Shown piece by piece: positions 1 through 9,196 of a stretch of DNA of 64,000 bases. A program made the position numbers and the translations under genes. The notes under the pieces were generated by a model, which was given only the letters and a program-made list of their open reading frames with translations, was not told the origin of the DNA and searched no databases. Positions within the stretch are counted from its first letter, which is position 1; every line of letters begins with the position of its first letter. This stretch comes from Micromonospora yangpuensis (lineage in GTDB: Bacteria; Actinomycetota; Actinomycetes; Mycobacteriales; Micromonosporaceae): NCBI RefSeq assembly GCF_900091615.1, contig NZ_FMIA01000002.1, positions 1,550,001-1,614,000 on the forward strand, written 5' to 3'.

Positions 1-240
1 GCGGCCCGGATGCTCACCTGGACGCCGCAGGCGCTGGTGGCGGCGGTGGCCGAGGCGACCAGCCGGCCCGTGCCCACGGTGGTGGCCGGGAGGACCGGCC
101 CGCTCGCGCCAGCGGTGGTCGAGCCCACCGGCCGGCCCGCGCCGGTGGTCGGACCGGTCGGGCGGAGCTGGGCCGAGGCCACCGCGCACCTGGTCGAGCT
201 GCTCGCCGACGCCGCACCGGCGACCCCGGACGGGAGGTGA
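1..240 (+). CDS. C-terminal fragment of a probable glycosyltransferase
   Basis: The reading frame is open from the first base of the window and stops at 238-240, so only the last 79 or so residues are visible. The end of the fragment (W-A-E-A-T-A-H-L-V-E-L-L) resembles the final helix of GT-B glycosyltransferases, where a Trp-rich helix packs back on the N-terminal domain. The next gene is a GT4 enzyme only 6 bp away, which supports a shared polysaccharide operon. The central part is rich in Pro, Val and Gly and is not diagnostic. The family assignment is inferred mainly from context. Confidence 0.4.
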   Translation, partial: AARMLTWTPQALVAAVAEATSRPVPTVVAGRTGPLAPAVVEPTGRPAPVVGPVGRSWAEATAHLVELLADAAPATPDGR

Positions 241-246
241 CGGCGG

Positions 247-1407
247 GTGCGAATCGCCCAGGTGCATGCCGGCTTCGCCGTCGCCGGTGGCGCGGAACGG
301 TACGTCCGTGACCTGTCCCGGACGCTCACCGAGCGGGGCCACCAGGTACGGGTGTTCAGCCGGACCCCCGACCCCCGGTGCCCGCAGGACCACCCGGTCG
401 GCGAACGCCGCTCTGCCCGGCTGGCCCGGCGGCTGCCCCGGCTGGCCAAGGTCTGCACCCACCTGGGCGACCTGGTCGACCCGACCGGCCTCGACCCGGC
501 CGACCTGGGTGACTTCGACCCCGACGTGGTGCACCTGCACAACTGGCAGGGGCTGGGGATCCGGCCGGTGGCCCGGCTGTCGCGAGCCTGGCCGACCTGC
601 CACTCGGTGCACGACCACGCGGTCCTCGACCCCAACAACGCCCTCGGCAACCTCGGCCGCTCCGCCGCCCTGGACGCCCTGCTACGGCTACGGTCCCGCT
701 GGGTGCTGCACCAGCTTCGGCACAGCACCCTGCTGTTCCCCTCGGAACGGACCCGCCGCCGGGTACTGGGCAGCGCACCCGTAGCCCGACCGGCCAACCG
801 GCTGCTGCCGCTGGCCGTGCCGACGCCGGCCGGCCCCCGCGACTGGCCGTCGGGCCGCCGCGACACCTTCCTGTACCTCGGGGCGCTGGACCGGCACAAG
901 GGGGTGGACCTGCTGCTGGACGCCTGGGCGGAGGTCGACGCAGAGGTGGGCGGCACACTCCTGGTCGGCGGGGACGGCCCGCTGCGTGCCGAGGTGCGCC
1001 ACGCCGCCGACCGGTCGTCCTCGGTGCGGTACCTCGGCTACCTGGACGACGCGGGCAAGCGCGCCGCGTTCCTGGCCGCCGGCTGGCTGATCTTCCCCAG
1101 TCAGGGTGCGGAGACCTTCGGCCTGGTCTGCGCGGAGGCGCTGCGGGCCGGACGGCCGGTGCTCGCCAGCGAGGTGGCCCGCCCGCCGATGGCCGGCGAC
1201 GGCTCGCTGCTGGTCTTCCGGACCCGCGCCGAGCTGGCGGCGCTGCTGCGCCGGGCCGCCCGGATGCCCGACGACGAGTACGCGACGATGGCCGCCTCGG
1301 CCGCCGCCGACGGCCGCCACCTCGACTGGGACCGGCACGTCGACGCGGTCCTGGCCGCCTACCGGTCGGCCGGCCCCCTCCCGAGACCGACGAGCCACCC
1401 GAGGTGA
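247..1407 (+). CDS. Family 4 glycosyltransferase (GT-B fold)
   Basis: This 386-residue protein is a retaining GT-B glycosyltransferase that probably adds a sugar from a nucleotide-sugar donor to a lipid-linked polysaccharide intermediate at the inner membrane face. The N-terminus has the acceptor-domain glycine loop (AGGAERYVRDL). The C-terminal half has the GT4 pattern: YLGALDRHKGVDLLLDA, then a GGDGPL turn, then the donor-site EX7E region PSQGAETFGLVCAEAL. Length is normal for the family. The GTG start follows the upstream stop by 6 bp. The stop overlaps the next start as GTGA, so translation is probably coupled to the polymerase gene. Substrate cannot be told from sequence. Confidence 0.88.
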   Translation: MRIAQVHAGFAVAGGAERYVRDLSRTLTERGHQVRVFSRTPDPRCPQDHPVGERRSARLARRLPRLAKVCTHLGDLVDPTGLDPADLGDFDPDVVHLHNWQGLGIRPVARLSRAWPTCHSVHDHAVLDPNNALGNLGRSAALDALLRLRSRWVLHQLRHSTLLFPSERTRRRVLGSAPVARPANRLLPLAVPTPAGPRDWPSGRRDTFLYLGALDRHKGVDLLLDAWAEVDAEVGGTLLVGGDGPLRAEVRHAADRSSSVRYLGYLDDAGKRAAFLAAGWLIFPSQGAETFGLVCAEALRAGRPVLASEVARPPMAGDGSLLVFRTRAELAALLRRAARMPDDEYATMAASAAADGRHLDWDRHVDAVLAAYRSAGPLPRPTSHPR

Positions 1408-2867
1408 CCCGGCGCATGTCCCCCGATCCCGCCACCCCCGCCAGCGGGCCACCCGCCTCCGAGGCCGCCACCTCCGACCCCGCTGCCGGCGGGCCGCCCG
1501 CCGTCCGGCCCGCCGACGGGCCTCCTGCCGTCCCGGCGCAGGTCGGTGCGGCTGCGGTGCGGGCCGGCACGTCCGCGCGGGACCGCAGGGGCCGCGCCAC
1601 GCTCGTCGCCCTCGGGTACGTGCTGGTCGTGCTCAACGCCCCGCTGGGCCTCTGGATGATCGGCCTGGAAGGGCTGGTCGGTGCCGCCTTCGGTGGCCGG
1701 GAGTACGTGCTCAGCGTCTCCGCCACCGCCGTGGTCTGCGTGCTGTTCGCGCTCGCCTGCTGGCACGGCCGGTGGAGCCGCGCCCAGCTCCGGGCGGCCG
1801 GGGCGGTGCTGCTGGTGCTGACCGTCTGGAGCCTGATCGGTGTCGCACACCACGGGCTGGCCCAGACCCTGGTCGGGGTCCGGCTCACCCTGGTCCCGTT
1901 GCTGCTGCTGGTGGTGCTGACCGCGCTGCGGCGCGACCAGTTGGAGACCGTGCTGACCATGCTGTCCTGGCTGCTGGTGGCGAACGCGGTGGCGGCGGTC
2001 GGTGAACTGCTGGTCGGGCCGGCCCGGCTGGTGCGGTGGGGTTTCGAGGAGGACCGGGCGGTCCGCTACATCGGAGACACCTTCCGGGTGCCGGGGCTCA
2101 CCGAGTTCAACGGTGAGCTGGGCATCCTGGCCGGCGCGTTCCTGCTCGGCTACGTGGCCCTGTGGTTGACCCGCGACGCCCGTCCGACCCGCCGGACCTG
2201 GCACGCCGGTGGGGTGGCCGCCGTGCTCTGCCTGGCGTTGAGCACCAGTCGTTCCGGGGCGCTGCTGGTGGTCGCCGGGGTGCTCGGCGCGGTACTGCTG
2301 GACCGCTCCGGTGGGGCCGCCGGGCGGCGGCGGGCCCGGCTGGTGGGCCTGGGCGTGGTCGGCTGCGTGGCGGTGGGTTTCGTGGCCGTCGGGGCCACCG
2401 GGGCCCGGAGCCTCTTCGAACGCTTCGACGTCTGGGCCGGGCTGCTCGGTGGCGGCGTGCCGCCCTGGGGGCTGGGCGTCGGCGGGGTCGGTGCGGCCAC
2501 CACGTCCCGGGTGACCAGCAGCGCACAGGTCTTCGTGGACAACCAGTTCGTCAGCGTCGGCCTGCAGTACGGGCTCTGGGCGATGGTCGTGCTGCTCGCC
2601 GGGGTCGGCTACGGCCTGCTGCGGCTGCGGCGGCGCTCCGCCACCCGTACCGGAACGGTGGTGCACCTGGCGGTGCTGGCCGGGTTGGCCGCCGCGGCGA
2701 TGGTGATCGAGGCGTGGGAGTACCCGGGCGCGATGCTGTGCCTGGCCGGGTTCGTGGCGTACGGGCTGCGCCTGGACGGCCCGGTGCCCGGCGGACCGGT
2801 CCGGCCGAGCCTGACCCGCTGGCCGGGGCTGGACCGGCCGGTGGCCCCCGGCGAGCGACGGGACTGA
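1404..2867 (+). CDS. O-antigen ligase / Wzy-like polysaccharide polymerase
   Basis: A 487-residue polytopic membrane protein. After a Pro/Ala-rich cytoplasmic leader of about 60 residues there are ten or more hydrophobic segments and a long loop near the middle (GDTFRVPGLTEFNGELG), followed by a STSRSGALL segment. That layout is typical of the O-antigen ligase/Wzy superfamily, which joins lipid-linked repeat units or transfers a glycan to an acceptor outside the membrane. The GTG start overlaps the upstream glycosyltransferase stop by 4 bp. A flippase-like membrane protein follows after 3 bp. Ligase and polymerase roles cannot be separated from sequence alone. Confidence 0.75.
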   Translation: MTRRMSPDPATPASGPPASEAATSDPAAGGPPAVRPADGPPAVPAQVGAAAVRAGTSARDRRGRATLVALGYVLVVLNAPLGLWMIGLEGLVGAAFGGREYVLSVSATAVVCVLFALACWHGRWSRAQLRAAGAVLLVLTVWSLIGVAHHGLAQTLVGVRLTLVPLLLLVVLTALRRDQLETVLTMLSWLLVANAVAAVGELLVGPARLVRWGFEEDRAVRYIGDTFRVPGLTEFNGELGILAGAFLLGYVALWLTRDARPTRRTWHAGGVAAVLCLALSTSRSGALLVVAGVLGAVLLDRSGGAAGRRRARLVGLGVVGCVAVGFVAVGATGARSLFERFDVWAGLLGGGVPPWGLGVGGVGAATTSRVTSSAQVFVDNQFVSVGLQYGLWAMVVLLAGVGYGLLRLRRRSATRTGTVVHLAVLAGLAAAAMVIEAWEYPGAMLCLAGFVAYGLRLDGPVPGGPVRPSLTRWPGLDRPVAPGERRD

Positions 2868-2870
2868 CCG

Positions 2871-4211
2871 GTGCGCCCGCTGGTCGCCGTCGCGGCGCGG
2901 TTGCAGGGCTCGCAGGTGTCGGTGCAGGCGCTCACCCGACTGGGCAGCGTCTACGTCTTCCTGCTGGCGTCCTGGGCGGACAGCGGCCGGCTGGCGGTGG
3001 TGGCCCTGCAGGGCGCGCTGCTGGCCATCCCGTACACGCTGATGGAGGCCCTGCTGGGCCGCCCCCTCTCGGCCGGCCTGGTGCCTGGCGGCTGGCAGCT
3101 GCGCAGCTGGGCGTGGCGGGTAACCGCCGCGGTGTTCGCGCCGGTGGCCGTGGTGGGTTACCTCTGCGCCACGGTGGCACTCCCGCAGACCGGCCCGGTC
3201 GACCGGCTGGTGCTGCTCGTTCCGGTGCTGCTGCAGCTGCCGTTGGAGGCGCTGTTCTGGGTCACCACCCGGACCGGAGGCGTCCGGTGGGCCAACCTGA
3301 TTCCGCAGGCCACCGCCGTCGGCACCCTGCTCGCCGGGGTCGTCTTCGTCGTGCTCGACCTGCGGCTCGACGTGGTCGCGGTGCCGGCCCAGCTCGCCGT
3401 GCTGGGCTGGGTGTTGCTGCGCCGGCCGGCGGTCGTACCCGGGCAGGTGCGGCCGCCGGTGGCGCGGGCGCTGCGGCTCGGTGCGGTCTACTGCGTGGCG
3501 GCGGCGGTCGACCTGGCCTACACGGTGAGCCTGCCGGCGGTGGCCGGCGCGGTGGTCGGGCCCGCCGCCCTGGTCGTGCTGCGCGGCCTGGACCTGCTCT
3601 TCGGGCCGTTCCACGTGGCGCTCTCGGCCAGCGTCCGTCAGGACGTGGTGGCCGGCCGGGCCGCCCGCTGGCGGACCGGGGCCCGGGCGTTGACCATGGT
3701 GAGCCTGGCCGGCGTCGGCGTGGTGGTGCTCGCCAGCGGCTCCCTGCGGGCGGTGGTCGCCGACGAGTTGGCCACCGTCGCGGTCGGCGTACTCGCCCTG
3801 TACTGCGCCTACAAGGCGCTGCTGGCCGGGGCGACCTGGCTCTCCACCCGGCACATGATCTGGGCGCCGCCACGGCGGTACCTGGTCTCGGCCGTCGGCT
3901 CCCGGGTGATCGCCTTCGGGGGTCTGGCCTGCTCCGTCGCCTGGGTCGACGGCCTCGCCGGCCTGGTCGGTCAACTGCTGGTGGCCGAGGCGCTGGTGGT
4001 CTGCTGGTTCCTGGCCCGGATCAGGGCTCGGCCGCCAGCACCTGCACCGCGCCGTTGGGGAAGACCGCGCAGAGCTGCGTCCGACCGTCGACCTGCCGGG
4101 CCACCACCCGCACCGCGCCCGGCTGCGGGAGACCGGGATCGGCCTGCGCCCGCAGGTCGAACGCCGGGCGGACCACCAGGTTCTTCTCCGGGTGACCCAG
4201 GCCCTGGGTGA
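2871..4211 (+). CDS. Polysaccharide flippase-like membrane protein
   Basis: About 12 hydrophobic segments run from residue 10 to 385, with few charged residues. This fits a MATE/Wzx-type transporter that would move lipid-linked sugar units across the membrane, but no signature motif fixes the family. It starts 3 bp after the polymerase gene (GTG) and is the last gene of this plus-strand operon. The final 60 residues are a Pro/Arg-rich tail created by reading into the convergent beta-helix gene. The two coding regions overlap by 191 bp on opposite strands, so the native C-terminus may be less conserved than the body. The function is inferred from topology and neighbours. Confidence 0.65.
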   Translation: MRPLVAVAARLQGSQVSVQALTRLGSVYVFLLASWADSGRLAVVALQGALLAIPYTLMEALLGRPLSAGLVPGGWQLRSWAWRVTAAVFAPVAVVGYLCATVALPQTGPVDRLVLLVPVLLQLPLEALFWVTTRTGGVRWANLIPQATAVGTLLAGVVFVVLDLRLDVVAVPAQLAVLGWVLLRRPAVVPGQVRPPVARALRLGAVYCVAAAVDLAYTVSLPAVAGAVVGPAALVVLRGLDLLFGPFHVALSASVRQDVVAGRAARWRTGARALTMVSLAGVGVVVLASGSLRAVVADELATVAVGVLALYCAYKALLAGATWLSTRHMIWAPPRRYLVSAVGSRVIAFGGLACSVAWVDGLAGLVGQLLVAEALVVCWFLARIRARPPAPAPRRWGRPRRAASDRRPAGPPPAPRPAAGDRDRPAPAGRTPGGPPGSSPGDPGPG

Positions 4212-5385
4212 TCTCGACGAGCGTGGTCGCCGCCGGCTCGCCGATCCAACCCCGACCGGTGCCGGGCACCCGCCCGCCCTCGGCGTCCAGGGCACCGGGC
4301 TGGGAGAGGCTGACCCGGACACTGGACAGTCCCCGGTCCGCACCGAAGTCGACGGCCGCCGTGCCGCAGTTGACCACCTTGCTGTCGATCAGGCAGCCCG
4401 AGGGCTCCTGCGGGTCCACCCCGGGCACGAACTGGAAGCCGATCTCCGGGTGCGGGTCGTGGTGGTTGTAGCCGAGCACCAGCCCGCCGATCCAGCGCAC
4501 GTCGTTGCGGGAGATCCGGACGCCGACCCCGCCGTTGAGGTCGGCGTAGCAGTTGGAGCAGCTGATGCCGGCGGCGGCCAGGTCGAACGAGACGTTCTGC
4601 CGGATGCCCCAGGCGTGACAGTTGACCATCGAGGTGCCCTGCGCGTCACCGGCCAGGCGGAACCCGCTCGCGCCGTTGTCGAAGGTCAGGCAGTTGATGA
4701 ACATCGAGTCGTGCGGGCCCAGGAAGTTGATCCCGTGGCCGTCGTTGCCGTGGGTGCGTACCGCCGAGAACCGGGACTCCATCTGGTGCGAGGGGGCCGG
4801 CAGCGCGCCGGCCGGCCCCCACTCGCTGACGATCCCGTCGGTACGGCAGTTGAAGACGATCACCTCGGACAGCTCGTAGCCGTACCCGTAGACCCGCAAC
4901 CCGTACCCGGCGGTGGGATTCTGCGCCTTGTTGCCGTCCAGGGCCAGGTCCCGGAGGCTGAACAGGGTGGTCCCGGCGTCGCTGCGGGTGCCGGCGAGCC
5001 GGTCGTAGCCGGCGGACTCGATGATCGCGGTGTTCGCGCCGGGGCGCAGCCGCAGCGTCGTGGCGTCCCCACCCGAGCCGCGCAGGTGCACCCGGGACGG
5101 CAACACGACCCGCCCGGTCAGGTACGTCCCCGGCGGGAGGAACACGATGCCGCCGGTCCGGCCGGCGGCGTCGAAGGCCCGCTGCAGCGCGGCGGTGTCG
5201 TCCTCGCGCCCGTCGCCGACGGCACCGTGCGCCCGGACGTCCACCACGCCGCCGGAGTCCCCGGTGGACCAGGCGCCGGCCACCCCGGTGCCCAGCCCGG
5301 CCGCTACCGTGCCGCCGCGTAGCAACGCGCTGCGCCGGCTGAGGCCCGGCGTCGGCGCGGGATCACCCGGGCTGCCCTGGGCCAT
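4021..5385 (-). CDS. Tat-exported right-handed beta-helix (pectate lyase-like) protein
   Basis: This 454-residue protein has a twin-arginine signal near residues 16-35 (LSRRSALLRGG then a hydrophobic Ala/Gly stretch), so it should be exported folded. Mature residues start with VDVRAHGAVGDGREDDTAALQRAF, the hallmark of the Pectate_lyase_3 family, followed by imperfect beta-helix coils with many N, C and G turns. Such proteins cleave or bind acidic polysaccharides. Here it lies 35 bp downstream of the sugar transferase on the same strand, suggesting trimming or modification of the exopolysaccharide made by this locus. ATG at 5385 was chosen because it places the Tat motif near the N-terminus. 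Its 3' end overlaps the convergent membrane-protein gene. Confidence 0.82.
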   Translation of the reverse strand: MAQGSPGDPAPTPGLSRRSALLRGGTVAAGLGTGVAGAWSTGDSGGVVDVRAHGAVGDGREDDTAALQRAFDAAGRTGGIVFLPPGTYLTGRVVLPSRVHLRGSGGDATTLRLRPGANTAIIESAGYDRLAGTRSDAGTTLFSLRDLALDGNKAQNPTAGYGLRVYGYGYELSEVIVFNCRTDGIVSEWGPAGALPAPSHQMESRFSAVRTHGNDGHGINFLGPHDSMFINCLTFDNGASGFRLAGDAQGTSMVNCHAWGIRQNVSFDLAAAGISCSNCYADLNGGVGVRISRNDVRWIGGLVLGYNHHDPHPEIGFQFVPGVDPQEPSGCLIDSKVVNCGTAAVDFGADRGLSSVRVSLSQPGALDAEGGRVPGTGRGWIGEPAATTLVEITQGLGHPEKNLVVRPAFDLRAQADPGLPQPGAVRVVARQVDGRTQLCAVFPNGAVQVLAAEP

Positions 5386-5420
5386 CGCGGCGCTCCCGTC
5401 GTCCGGTTCCGGCCGGCCAC

Positions 5421-6971
5421 TCAGTGTCGGCCACCACGGAACACCTGTGCCACCGTACGCAGAACCACCTTCGCGTCCAGCCACAGTGACCAGTTCTCGA
5501 TGTAGTAGTTGTCGAAGCGGGCCCGGTCGGAGATCGGGGTGTCCCCGCGCAGGCCGCTGACCTGGGCCAGCCCGGTGAGCCCGACCGGGACCCGGTGCCG
5601 CATCGCGTACTGCGGGTACTCGGCGGAGAACTTCGCCACGAAGTACGGCCGCTCGGGCCGCGGCCCGACCACGCTCATCTCGCCCCGCAGGATGTTCCAG
5701 AGCTGAGGCAACTCGTCCAGGGAGGTCCGGCGCAGGAACCGGCCGACCGGGCCGATCCGCCGGTCGTGTGCGATCGACCAGTTGGTCCGCGACTCGTGTT
5801 CGTCGACCGGTCGCATGGTGCGGAACTTGACCACCCGGAACAGCCGACCGTGCCGGCCCACCCGCTCCTGCCGGAAGAAGACCCCGCTCCGGTCCTCCAG
5901 CAGGGTGGCCACCGCGCAGAACAGCAGCACCGGGCTCAGCACCACCAGCGCCACCAGGGCGAGCACCACGTCCGAGGCCCGCTTGACCGCCCACTTGGGC
6001 CCGGTGAAGGTGGTACCCCTGATCTTGACGATCGGGATCGCGCCGATGTGGTCCGGGTTGCCGTCGTGGGTCCGTGACCCCCAGAGCCGGGGCACCGCCC
6101 ACAGGTCGCAGCCGGCGCTGGCCGGGCGGCGCAGCAGCTCCATCAGCACCGGCTCCGGGCAGGCCGGGTCGGCGATGATCAGCACCTCGCACTCGACCGC
6201 GCCGATCAGCTGCTCCAGCTCCTCCAGGCTACCGATCACCGCCGTCCGCCCCGCCCCGGCGGCTGCGGTCGTTGCGGCTGTGGTCGTCCCGGCGGCTGTG
6301 GTCACGCCGCCGGCCGTGGTCGTCCCGGCGGCTGCGGTCGTTGCGCCGGCGGTCGGGGGTGCGTCCACGCAGCCGACGAAGCGCAGGCCGTACTGGGGGT
6401 AGCGGCGCAACAGCCGGGCCAGCTCGCTGCCGACCGGACCCCCGCCGATGACCAGGGCGTTGTGCTCGACCCAGCGCCTCCGCCGGGCCTGCACGATGAG
6501 GCTGCGGGTGCCGGCCCGCACGACCACGAGCAGACCGGCGGCGAGCGCCAGCGCGGGCAGGAAGGCGGTGGGGTGGCCGGCCGGCGCGGGCCGCGCCGCG
6601 ACCAGGGCGGCCACCAGCGCGCCGCAGGCCGACAGCCGCCCCACCAGACCGGGCAGCTCGTCCAGGATGCTCACGTGCCGTCGGTGCCGGTAGAACCCGC
6701 CGACGGCGAGGACGGCCATCGTCAGCGCGGCCATCAGCAGCGTGGCGGTCCAGAACCGGGTGGTCAGCAGCAGCGGCGCGAGCAACGCGGCGAGATCCCC
6801 GGTCACCGTGACCATCCAGGCCCGCAACCCGCGGGTACGCCGGGACGCCCGCGATCCGACGTACGGCAGAACGGCAGTGGTGTCCAGCCCGGCGCGCGGC
6901 ACGGGCACCGGGCCACGGGACCCGGCGTCGGCCGGTGGACCGTTCCGACTCATCGTCGGCTGGCTGGACAT
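5421..6971 (-). CDS. Polyprenyl-phosphate sugar-1-phosphate transferase (WbaP/WcaJ type)
   Basis: A 516-residue initiating glycosylphosphotransferase. It transfers sugar-1-phosphate from a UDP-sugar to undecaprenyl phosphate, the first membrane step of exopolysaccharide assembly. It has the family layout: four N-terminal membrane helices, a Rossmann-like CoA-binding-type domain (VIGGGPVGSELARLL), a further membrane-associated helix (VLALVALVVLSPVLLF), then the catalytic domain with FFRQERVGRHGRLFRVVKFR, TSLDELPQLWNIL and GPRPERP. Within the Rossmann part there is a low-complexity Ala/Thr/Gly insertion coded by a degenerate repeat at about 6240-6356. Upstream is an LCP gene (105 bp gap), downstream the beta-helix gene. 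Confidence 0.93.
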   Translation of the reverse strand: MSSQPTMSRNGPPADAGSRGPVPVPRAGLDTTAVLPYVGSRASRRTRGLRAWMVTVTGDLAALLAPLLLTTRFWTATLLMAALTMAVLAVGGFYRHRRHVSILDELPGLVGRLSACGALVAALVAARPAPAGHPTAFLPALALAAGLLVVVRAGTRSLIVQARRRRWVEHNALVIGGGPVGSELARLLRRYPQYGLRFVGCVDAPPTAGATTAAAGTTTAGGVTTAAGTTTAATTAAAGAGRTAVIGSLEELEQLIGAVECEVLIIADPACPEPVLMELLRRPASAGCDLWAVPRLWGSRTHDGNPDHIGAIPIVKIRGTTFTGPKWAVKRASDVVLALVALVVLSPVLLFCAVATLLEDRSGVFFRQERVGRHGRLFRVVKFRTMRPVDEHESRTNWSIAHDRRIGPVGRFLRRTSLDELPQLWNILRGEMSVVGPRPERPYFVAKFSAEYPQYAMRHRVPVGLTGLAQVSGLRGDTPISDRARFDNYYIENWSLWLDAKVVLRTVAQVFRGGRH

Positions 6972-7076
6972 TGTGCGCGTGACCTCCCCGTCACGGCCGT
7001 GGCTGCCACCTTACGGCCGATCGCAGGATACGACTGGTCACGCACCGTCGCCAGGGCCGAACGGATGGAAATTGCC

Positions 7077-8120
7077 CTATGTGCCGGAGTCCACGATGTC
7101 CGGCACCGAGTCCCGGCGTACCGCGTCGAACAACGACCGGGCCGCCGGGGTGTCGGCGAAGACGACGCTCTCGTTGCCTACCTGGCCGGTGCCCTTGACC
7201 GGGCAGGTGTAGAAGCCCAGGTTGCCGCCGCGCAGGTGCCGGTTCTCCATGGCCAGGTCCACCAGGGACAGCGACCGGTCGACCGCGACGGCGTTCGTGG
7301 TCGCCTTGACGAAGGCGTTCAACCTGGCCGGGTTGGTCAACACCCCACCGGAGACGGCCTTGTCCAGGATGGCCTTGATGACCTGCTGCTGGTGCCGGAT
7401 GCGGGCGAAGTCACCGTCGGGGAAGGCGTACCGCTCCCGCGCGTAGTCCAGCGCCGCCGCGCCGTCGAGGGTCTGCCGGCCCTGCCGGAAGGTGCGGCGG
7501 CTGTCCGGATTGAGGGAGTGGGTCGAGGTGAACCCCCGCTCGATGTCGATCTCGATGCCGTCCAGCGCGTCGACGATCTCCTTGAAGCCGGCGAAGTCGA
7601 CCATGACCACGTGGTCCATCCGTACCCCGGTGAACTTCTCCACGGTGCGCACCATCAGCGGCAGGCCGCCCCAGGCGTACGCGGCATTGATCTTGGCATC
7701 CCGACCGCCGTGCCGCCCGTCGGCGGACCTCGGCACCGCGACCCAGGTGTCCCGGGGTATCGAGATCAACTGGGCGCTGGAGCGGTCCTTCGGCAGGTGG
7801 GCCAGGATGATGGTGTCCGCCCGGGAACCCGAGGTCTGCTCCGGATCCCGGGTGTCGCTGCCGAGGATCATCAGGTTCATCGCGTCCTTGACCACCACCT
7901 CGGGACGCTCCTGCTCGGGCACCCCGGTGAACGCGTCGACCCGCTCGATGTCCGACTCGACCGACCGGTAGTAGAGCCCGCCGGCCAGCGCGCCACCGCC
8001 GCCGACCAGCACGAGCACCATCAGGCAGACGAGCAGGACACGCCGCCACCGACGCCGTCGGGGCGGGGGTGGGGCCGGTGCCACCGGTTCGACCGCCGGC
8101 GGCTGCTGGGGAGCGGACAC
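7077..8120 (-). CDS. LytR-CpsA-Psr (LCP) family cell-wall glycopolymer ligase
   Basis: A 347-residue membrane-anchored enzyme. After a Pro-rich cytoplasmic start and an Arg cluster (residues 20-26) there is one transmembrane helix (VLLVCLMVLVLVGGGGALAGG), then an extracellular LCP domain. The domain shows the expected motifs: LMILGSDTRD, SRADTIILAHL, SIPRDTWV, KINAAYAWGG, and DYARERYAFPDGDFARIRHQQ. LCP proteins transfer glycopolymers from lipid carriers to peptidoglycan or arabinogalactan. Its position directly upstream of the sugar transferase suggests it attaches the polymer made here. The GTG start at 8120 is preceded by a region of 30-bp tandem repeats shared with the divergent methyltransferase. 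Confidence 0.93.
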   Translation of the reverse strand: MSAPQQPPAVEPVAPAPPPPRRRRWRRVLLVCLMVLVLVGGGGALAGGLYYRSVESDIERVDAFTGVPEQERPEVVVKDAMNLMILGSDTRDPEQTSGSRADTIILAHLPKDRSSAQLISIPRDTWVAVPRSADGRHGGRDAKINAAYAWGGLPLMVRTVEKFTGVRMDHVVMVDFAGFKEIVDALDGIEIDIERGFTSTHSLNPDSRRTFRQGRQTLDGAAALDYARERYAFPDGDFARIRHQQQVIKAILDKAVSGGVLTNPARLNAFVKATTNAVAVDRSLSLVDLAMENRHLRGGNLGFYTCPVKGTGQVGNESVVFADTPAARSLFDAVRRDSVPDIVDSGT

Positions 8121-8170
8121 GCGGGCATGTTACCGACTCACATTCCTGCCCGGGTGCCCGTCGCGGACGC

Positions 8171-8260
8171 CTGGTGTTCATCGGCCGGCCTCCCCGAGGC
8201 CTGTTGTTCATCGATCGGCCTCCCCGAGGCCTGTTGTTCATCGGCCGGCCGCCCGGACGG
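8171..8260. repeat. Three 30-bp tandem repeats in a divergent intergenic region
   Basis: Three consecutive 30-bp units (8171-8200, 8201-8230, 8231-8260) share the core TTCATCGNNCGGCC, and the first two end in TCCCCGAGGC. They lie between the divergent LCP and methyltransferase starts. The unit length is a multiple of three but no gene is seen through it. It may be a regulatory spacer or replication-slippage DNA. Confidence 0.85.
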
Positions 8261-8285
8261 CGGTGAATCCTGGTACAACCCTCGG

Positions 8286-9119
8286 GTGGATGTCACGAAG
8301 CTCCGCCGGGCCGTCGCCCGGACCCGGCTCGCGCCGGTCGCCGCCTTTCCGAAACGGCTGGCCCGGGTCGCCCGGCACGACGCGAAACTGCTGCGGACCT
8401 CGGCACGCTGGCTGGTCACCTCGCGGGAGCACCACAACTACACCTACGAGCTGACCAGGTTGAGCCGCCAGCATCTCGCCTGGTTCGTCAGCGTGGTCTG
8501 CGACGTACCGGTCAAGCAGGTCCGCGCCTGGTTCCAGGAGATCGAGTCCGACGACGCGCTGCGGCGGCACATCGAGCAGGCCACCGCGGGCGCGCAGCGG
8601 CGCGGGCTGGCCGACCGGGAGGTCCGCTACGCCCGCCGGATCGGCTGGTACGCCATCGTCCGCGCCACCCGCCCCGCGCTGGTCGTCGAGACCGGCGTCG
8701 ACAAGGGGCTGGGTAGTTGCGTGCTCGCCGCCGCGCTGCTGCGCAACGCCGCCGAGGGCCACCCGGGCCGGCTCGCCTCACTGGACATCAACCCGGAGGC
8801 CGGCTACCTGGCCCGTACCGCGCCCTGGTCGGAGGTGGTGGATCTGGTGGTCGGCGACTCCATCGCCTCGATCGAGGCCCTCGACCGTCCGGTCGACCTC
8901 TTCCTGCACGACAGCGACCACAGCCGGGCGCACGAGAAGCGGGAGTTCGACACCGTCGAGGCCAGGATGGCCCCGGGTGGCCTGCTGCTCACCGACAACG
9001 TCACGCACACCAACGTCCTGGCCGACCACGCCGAACGCACCGGCCGCCGGTTCCTGGCCTACCGGGAGACCCCGGCCCGGCACTGGTACCCGGGCGACGG
9101 CATCGGCGTGGCCTGGTGA
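8286..9119 (+). CDS. Class I SAM-dependent methyltransferase
   Basis: This 277-residue protein has a basic helical N-terminal region of about 125 residues, then a Rossmann methyltransferase core. The SAM-binding motif I is LVVETGVDKGLGSCVLAAAL. Motif II is LASLDIN. An acidic DLFLHDSDHS segment follows, resembling the CmcI/TylF-like O-methyltransferases that use an Asp-rich metal site. The GTG at 8286 begins the conserved basic region, and earlier in-frame codons read through the tandem repeats and were rejected. It is divergent from the LCP gene at the edge of the exopolysaccharide locus and may methylate a sugar of that polymer. Substrate is not known. Confidence 0.8.
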   Translation: MDVTKLRRAVARTRLAPVAAFPKRLARVARHDAKLLRTSARWLVTSREHHNYTYELTRLSRQHLAWFVSVVCDVPVKQVRAWFQEIESDDALRRHIEQATAGAQRRGLADREVRYARRIGWYAIVRATRPALVVETGVDKGLGSCVLAAALLRNAAEGHPGRLASLDINPEAGYLARTAPWSEVVDLVVGDSIASIEALDRPVDLFLHDSDHSRAHEKREFDTVEARMAPGGLLLTDNVTHTNVLADHAERTGRRFLAYRETPARHWYPGDGIGVAW

Positions 9120-9196
9120 GATGTGCTCCGGGGCGTCCCTTAACTGTGCCTTAGCTGACTTGGCCGCAACCGGCCGTTACGGCAACATCGGGCGGT

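Noticed and set aside
1359..4343. Very long minus-strand open frame (994 codons) opposite the polysaccharide genes
   Set aside because: It is the antisense shadow of three clear plus-strand genes. The translation is Gln/Arg/His-rich with no domain, as expected for high-GC antisense frames.
8171..8260. CRISPR array
   Set aside because: Units are directly adjacent with no unique spacers and no cas genes are in the window.
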